From assembly GCA_003551455.1 (NCBI GenBank), contig PUMR01000093.1, positions 1-7,684 on the forward strand: 7,684 bases of DNA, given 5' to 3'. Below are positions 5,458 to 7,684 of this stretch, in pieces (the first letter of the stretch is position 1; the number at the start of each line of letters is the position of its first letter). The notes under the pieces are model-generated. The model did no database searches. It worked only from the letters and a program-made list of their open reading frames with translations, and was not told the origin of the DNA. Origin of the DNA: Mollicutes bacterium. Its GTDB lineage: Bacteria > Bacillota_I > Bacilli_A > Izemoplasmatales > Izemoplasmataceae. The translations under genes were made by a program, and so were the position numbers.

Positions 5458-6699
5458 ATGGATGTCATCAAGGATCTCGAGTACCGCGGACTCTTGCAAG
5501 ACGTCACCGACGAGAGCATCAGCGACCATCTCGAAAAGAACGAGGTCGTCTTCTATCTCGGGGCCGACCCGAGCGACAGCTCCTTGCATGTGGGTCACCT
5601 CGTCCCCTACATGATCGCGAAACGACTCACCGCGGCCGGACACAGACCCGTCATGGTCATCGGCGGCGGTACCGGTCTCATCGGCGATCCGAGCGGCCGT
5701 GAGAGCGAGCGGAAGCTCCTCACGCTCGCAGAGACGATGGAGAACGCGAAATCTCTGGAACGACAGGTCGCCAGGATCATCCCCGAGGCCGAAATCGTCA
5801 ACAACCACGATTGGCTCAAAAATTACGACATGGTCACCTTCCTGCGTGATGTCGGCAAACACTTCAACATCAACACGATGATGGCGAAAGAGAGCGTCAA
5901 GAACCGTCTCGAAACCGGCATCAGTTTCACAGAGTTCTCCTATCAGATCATCCAGGCGATCGATTTCCACGAGCTTTTCCGCCGCAAAGGCTGCACCCTG
6001 CAGATCGGCGGCAGCGACCAATGGGGCAACATCACCGCCGGCCTCGACTACATCCGTCGCCGCGAAGGGGCGGACAAGGAGGTCTACGGCCTTGTGGCAC
6101 CGCTCGTGACCAAAAAGGACGGCACGAAGTTCGGCAAGACCGGCACCGAGACCGTCTGGCTCGACCCGGAAAGGACTTCCCCCTATGCTTTCTACCAATA
6201 CTGGATCAATTTAGAGGACGACGAGGCGCTGATACGTCTCCGGCAGTTCACATCGCTCTCCAATGAAGAAATCGAAGACATCACCGCGAAAATGGCAGAG
6301 AGCCCGCACTTGCGTCACGCGCAAAAACGCCTCGCCCGGGAGGTCACCCGTCTCATCCACAAAGACGAGGGTGTCGATGTCGCCGAACGGATCACCGCCG
6401 CCCTTTTCGGGGGTGACATCACCCGGCTTTCCGCCCGAGAGATCGCCATGGGTCTGGAAAACGTCCCCCATGCGGAGACGGATGCGCCGCTGCCGCTTGT
6501 GGAGGCATTGATCGCGACGGGCCTCGCCCCTTCGAAACGGGAGGCGCGTACCCTCATCAAACAGAAGGCCGTGAGCGTGAACGGCGAGAAGGTCACCGAC
6601 ACGGAGACCGTGCTCAAGAGCGACAGTGCCATCGAAGGCGTCTATCATGTATTACGGCGGGGCAAGAAGCACTATGGTCTCTTGCGGCACGCGGGTTGA
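5458..6699 (+). CDS. tyrS: tyrosyl-tRNA synthetase (TyrRS)
   Basis: This 413-residue class I enzyme charges tRNA-Tyr with tyrosine. The Rossmann catalytic domain has the HIGH-type motif HVGH (44-47) after FYLGADPSDSSL and the tyrosine pocket FSYQIIQAIDF (160-170). The GSDQWGNI motif is at 185-192 and the KMSKS-type loop is KFGKT (224-228). An anticodon-binding helical region follows, and an S4 RNA-binding domain lies at about 346-410 (LATGLAPSKREAR-like, then VSVNGEKV). Length and order are those of the bacterial KFGKT-type TyrRS. The start at ATG 5458 follows the AGGAGG spacing; an open frame reaching back to 5416 lies within the T-box and is not coding. Expression should rise when tRNA-Tyr is uncharged. 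No clear promoter or terminator separates it from ccpA. Confidence 0.98.
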   Translation: MDVIKDLEYRGLLQDVTDESISDHLEKNEVVFYLGADPSDSSLHVGHLVPYMIAKRLTAAGHRPVMVIGGGTGLIGDPSGRESERKLLTLAETMENAKSLERQVARIIPEAEIVNNHDWLKNYDMVTFLRDVGKHFNINTMMAKESVKNRLETGISFTEFSYQIIQAIDFHELFRRKGCTLQIGGSDQWGNITAGLDYIRRREGADKEVYGLVAPLVTKKDGTKFGKTGTETVWLDPERTSPYAFYQYWINLEDDEALIRLRQFTSLSNEEIEDITAKMAESPHLRHAQKRLAREVTRLIHKDEGVDVAERITAALFGGDITRLSAREIAMGLENVPHAETDAPLPLVEALIATGLAPSKREARTLIKQKAVSVNGEKVTDTETVLKSDSAIEGVYHVLRRGKKHYGLLRHAG

Positions 6700-6702
6700 C
6701 AT

Positions 6703-6747
6703 AAAAAATTCCGTCCGGGACTTCCCTCGTCCCGGACGGATTTTTTT
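6703..6747. terminator. bidirectional intrinsic terminator between tyrS and the ArsR-family gene
   Basis: A perfect 12-bp stem, TCCGTCCGGGAC (6710-6721) with GTCCCGGACGGA (6729-6740), has a seven-base loop. It is flanked by A6 (6703-6708) on the left and T7 (6741-6747) on the right. It works as an intrinsic terminator on both strands, ending tyrS and the convergent metal-efflux genes. Confidence 0.97.
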
Positions 6748-6775
6748 CGGCCATATCAAAGTTCGTGAATAGTCG

Positions 6776-7063
6776 TCAACACTCTTCGACGTGGGAACGG
6801 GCCATCTGGTAGATGGTCTTGACATGGAGGTCTTTCAGGGCGTAGATCACCTTTTTTCCGCTTCTGCGCCTGCGGACGACGTTCTCGTCGCGTAGGAGCC
6901 TGAGTTGATGCGAGACCGTGGACTGTTGCATCTCGAGTTTCTCGCAAATGTCCTGGACACAGTATTCGCCGTCCATGAGCAAATCGATGATCCTTAGTCT
7001 CGTCTCGTCGCTGAAAATCTTGAAAAGCCGTACCGTGTCACGCAAATTTTCTCTTTCGGTCAC
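6776..7063 (-). CDS. ArsR/SmtB-family metal-sensing repressor (CzrA/SmtB-like)
   Basis: This 95-residue winged-helix protein has the ArsR core: FKIFSDETRLRIIDLL (14-29), recognition region CVQDICEKLEMQQSTVSHQLRLLRDENVV (35-63) and a basic beta-wing RRRRSGKKVIYAL. The last helix carries DLH-x10-HVEE, an exact DXHX10HXXE/H alpha-5 metal site (Asp78, His80, His91, Glu94) as in SmtB and CzrA, which sense Zn(II) or Co(II). Cys35, Cys40 and a terminal Cys95 are also present. GTG 7063 is chosen because GGAAGGAGATGG (7082-7071) lies just upstream; ATG 7084 has no ribosome binding site and would give 102 residues. It overlaps the 3' end of the P-type ATPase gene by 26 bases, so the two are co-transcribed and probably coupled. 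It likely represses this operon from a site outside the window. Confidence 0.92.
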   Translation of the reverse strand: MTERENLRDTVRLFKIFSDETRLRIIDLLMDGEYCVQDICEKLEMQQSTVSHQLRLLRDENVVRRRRSGKKVIYALKDLHVKTIYQMARSHVEEC

Positions 7064-7684
7064 GTATGAGCCATCTCCTTCCATACACGAGTCTGAGCGC
7101 GTTCATGACGGCGATGAGGGTGATGCCGACATCCGCGAATATCGCCATGAGCATGTTCGTGGCGCCGAAGCCGGCCAGGGTGAGGAAAGTTAACTTCACA
7201 CCCAGAGAGAGCACGATGTTCTGATAGACGATGATACGGGTCTTTCGCGAGAGCTTGAAGGCCTTCTGCAATAGGGTGAGGTCGTTGTTCATGATGATGA
7301 CGTCGGCGACGTCGATGGCGAGTTCGCTGCCCTCTCCCATGGCGATGCCGATGTCGGCACTGCGGATGAGCGGGGCGTCGTTGATGCCGTCGCCGATATA
7401 CATCTTCGCTCCCCGGGAGGGGAGTTTCTCGAACACTTCGATCTTGTCGGCGGGAAGGAGACTGTGGGCATAGTCGATGCCGCCGACATCGTAGGCGACC
7501 TCGCTGGCGGTGGCTTCGTTGTCGCCGGTGAGCATGGTCACCCTCGCTTTCCGTTTGAGGCTTCTCATGACCACGGCCGCATCTTCGCGCACTTTGTCCT
7601 TGACGACCACACGCCCGATGTATTCACCGTTCTTCGCGATGAAGACGTTCGTGCCGGCGGTGTCCTTCTTGTCGATGGTGCGGA
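7038..7684 (-). CDS. cadA: P1B-type heavy-metal ATPase, Zn/Cd class, C-terminal part (runs off window)
   Basis: Only the last 214 or so residues are present; the frame is open to the window edge and the 5' end lies beyond. The fragment starts in the nucleotide-binding/P-domain boundary (GTNVFIAKNGEYIGRVVVKD). It contains MLTGDNEATA and the hinge motif YIGDGINDAPLIRSADIGIAMG, followed by ELAIDVADVIIM. Two C-terminal membrane helices have NIVLSLGVKLTFL, with the conserved Lys, and ADVGITLIAVMNALRL, with the conserved Asp. That Lys/Asp pair is characteristic of the P1B-2 Zn2+/Cd2+/Pb2+ exporters ZntA and CadA. The phosphorylated DKTGT loop, CPC motif and N-terminal metal domains would be outside. 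The adjacent ArsR-family sensor fits metal efflux. The GTG at 7610 is internal, not a start. Confidence 0.93.
   Translation of the reverse strand, partial: RTIDKKDTAGTNVFIAKNGEYIGRVVVKDKVREDAAVVMRSLKRKARVTMLTGDNEATASEVAYDVGGIDYAHSLLPADKIEVFEKLPSRGAKMYIGDGINDAPLIRSADIGIAMGEGSELAIDVADVIIMNNDLTLLQKAFKLSRKTRIIVYQNIVLSLGVKLTFLTLAGFGATNMLMAIFADVGITLIAVMNALRLVYGRRWLIRDRKRKFA
7071..7082 (-). promoter_or_regulatory. ribosome binding site of the ArsR-family gene
   Basis: Read on the minus strand, GGAAGGAGATGG lies inside the ATPase coding region, about 9-11 bases before GTG 7063. It supports that GTG over the upstream ATG 7084. Confidence 0.7.

Noticed and set aside
5443..6198. Minus-strand open frame of 251 codons opposite tyrS
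   Set aside because: A shadow of tyrS with no family motifs and no promoter or ribosome binding site evident.
7064..7084. ATG 7084 as the start of the ArsR-family gene
   Set aside because: No Shine-Dalgarno sequence precedes it, whereas GTG 7063 has a strong one; the extra seven residues add no conserved sequence.
1..7684. Mobile elements, CRISPR arrays, tRNA or rRNA genes
   Set aside because: No transposase or integrase motifs, spaced direct repeats, tRNA cloverleaf or rRNA sequence were found on either strand.

Overview
This 7.7 kb window is a chromosomal housekeeping stretch from a Bacillota-type bacterium. The evidence is the KH protein / rimM / trmD / rplS ribosome-maturation cluster, a CcpA-type regulator next to tyrS, a tyrosine T-box riboswitch, and ribosome binding sites matching the 16S anti-Shine-Dalgarno sequence. 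DNA is fairly GC-rich for the phylum. TGA is a stop codon in most genes and Trp is TGG, so this is not a mycoplasma code. I cannot fix the genus; the NatA/CcpA style suggests a Bacilli, Erysipelotrichia or Mollicutes-related lineage (inference only).

Layout. (1) 1-318: the extreme 3' end of an upstream gene (by synteny probably rpsP), khpA, and a strong intrinsic terminator. (2) About 350-3645: an operon natA-natB-rimM-trmD with overlapping or nearly touching genes. A two-gene ABC exporter is placed between khpA and rimM, so the tRNA/ribosome maturation genes appear to be read from the exporter's promoter. (3) 3642-4126: rplS with its own promoter, a structured leader resembling L19-type leaders, and a terminator. 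(4) 4141-6747: a LacI-family regulator that looks like CcpA, with a cre-like palindrome over its own promoter, then a complete tRNA-Tyr-sensing T-box leader and tyrS, closed by a long bidirectional terminator. (5) 6776-7684, minus strand: the C-terminal part of a Zn/Cd-type P1B ATPase (running off the window) and, overlapping its 3' end, an ArsR/SmtB-family metal sensor with an intact alpha-5 metal site.

Functionally, the window combines ribosome and tRNA maturation (KhpA, RimM, TrmD, L19), tRNA charging (TyrRS), global carbon control (CcpA) and a metal-efflux module. No mobile element, CRISPR array, tRNA or rRNA gene was seen. I found no clearly new system. The most interesting points are regulatory: the exporter inserted in the rimM-trmD operon, the cre-like operator over the ccpA promoter, the lack of a visible terminator or promoter between ccpA and the T-box, and the metal sensor placed downstream of and overlapping its ATPase.
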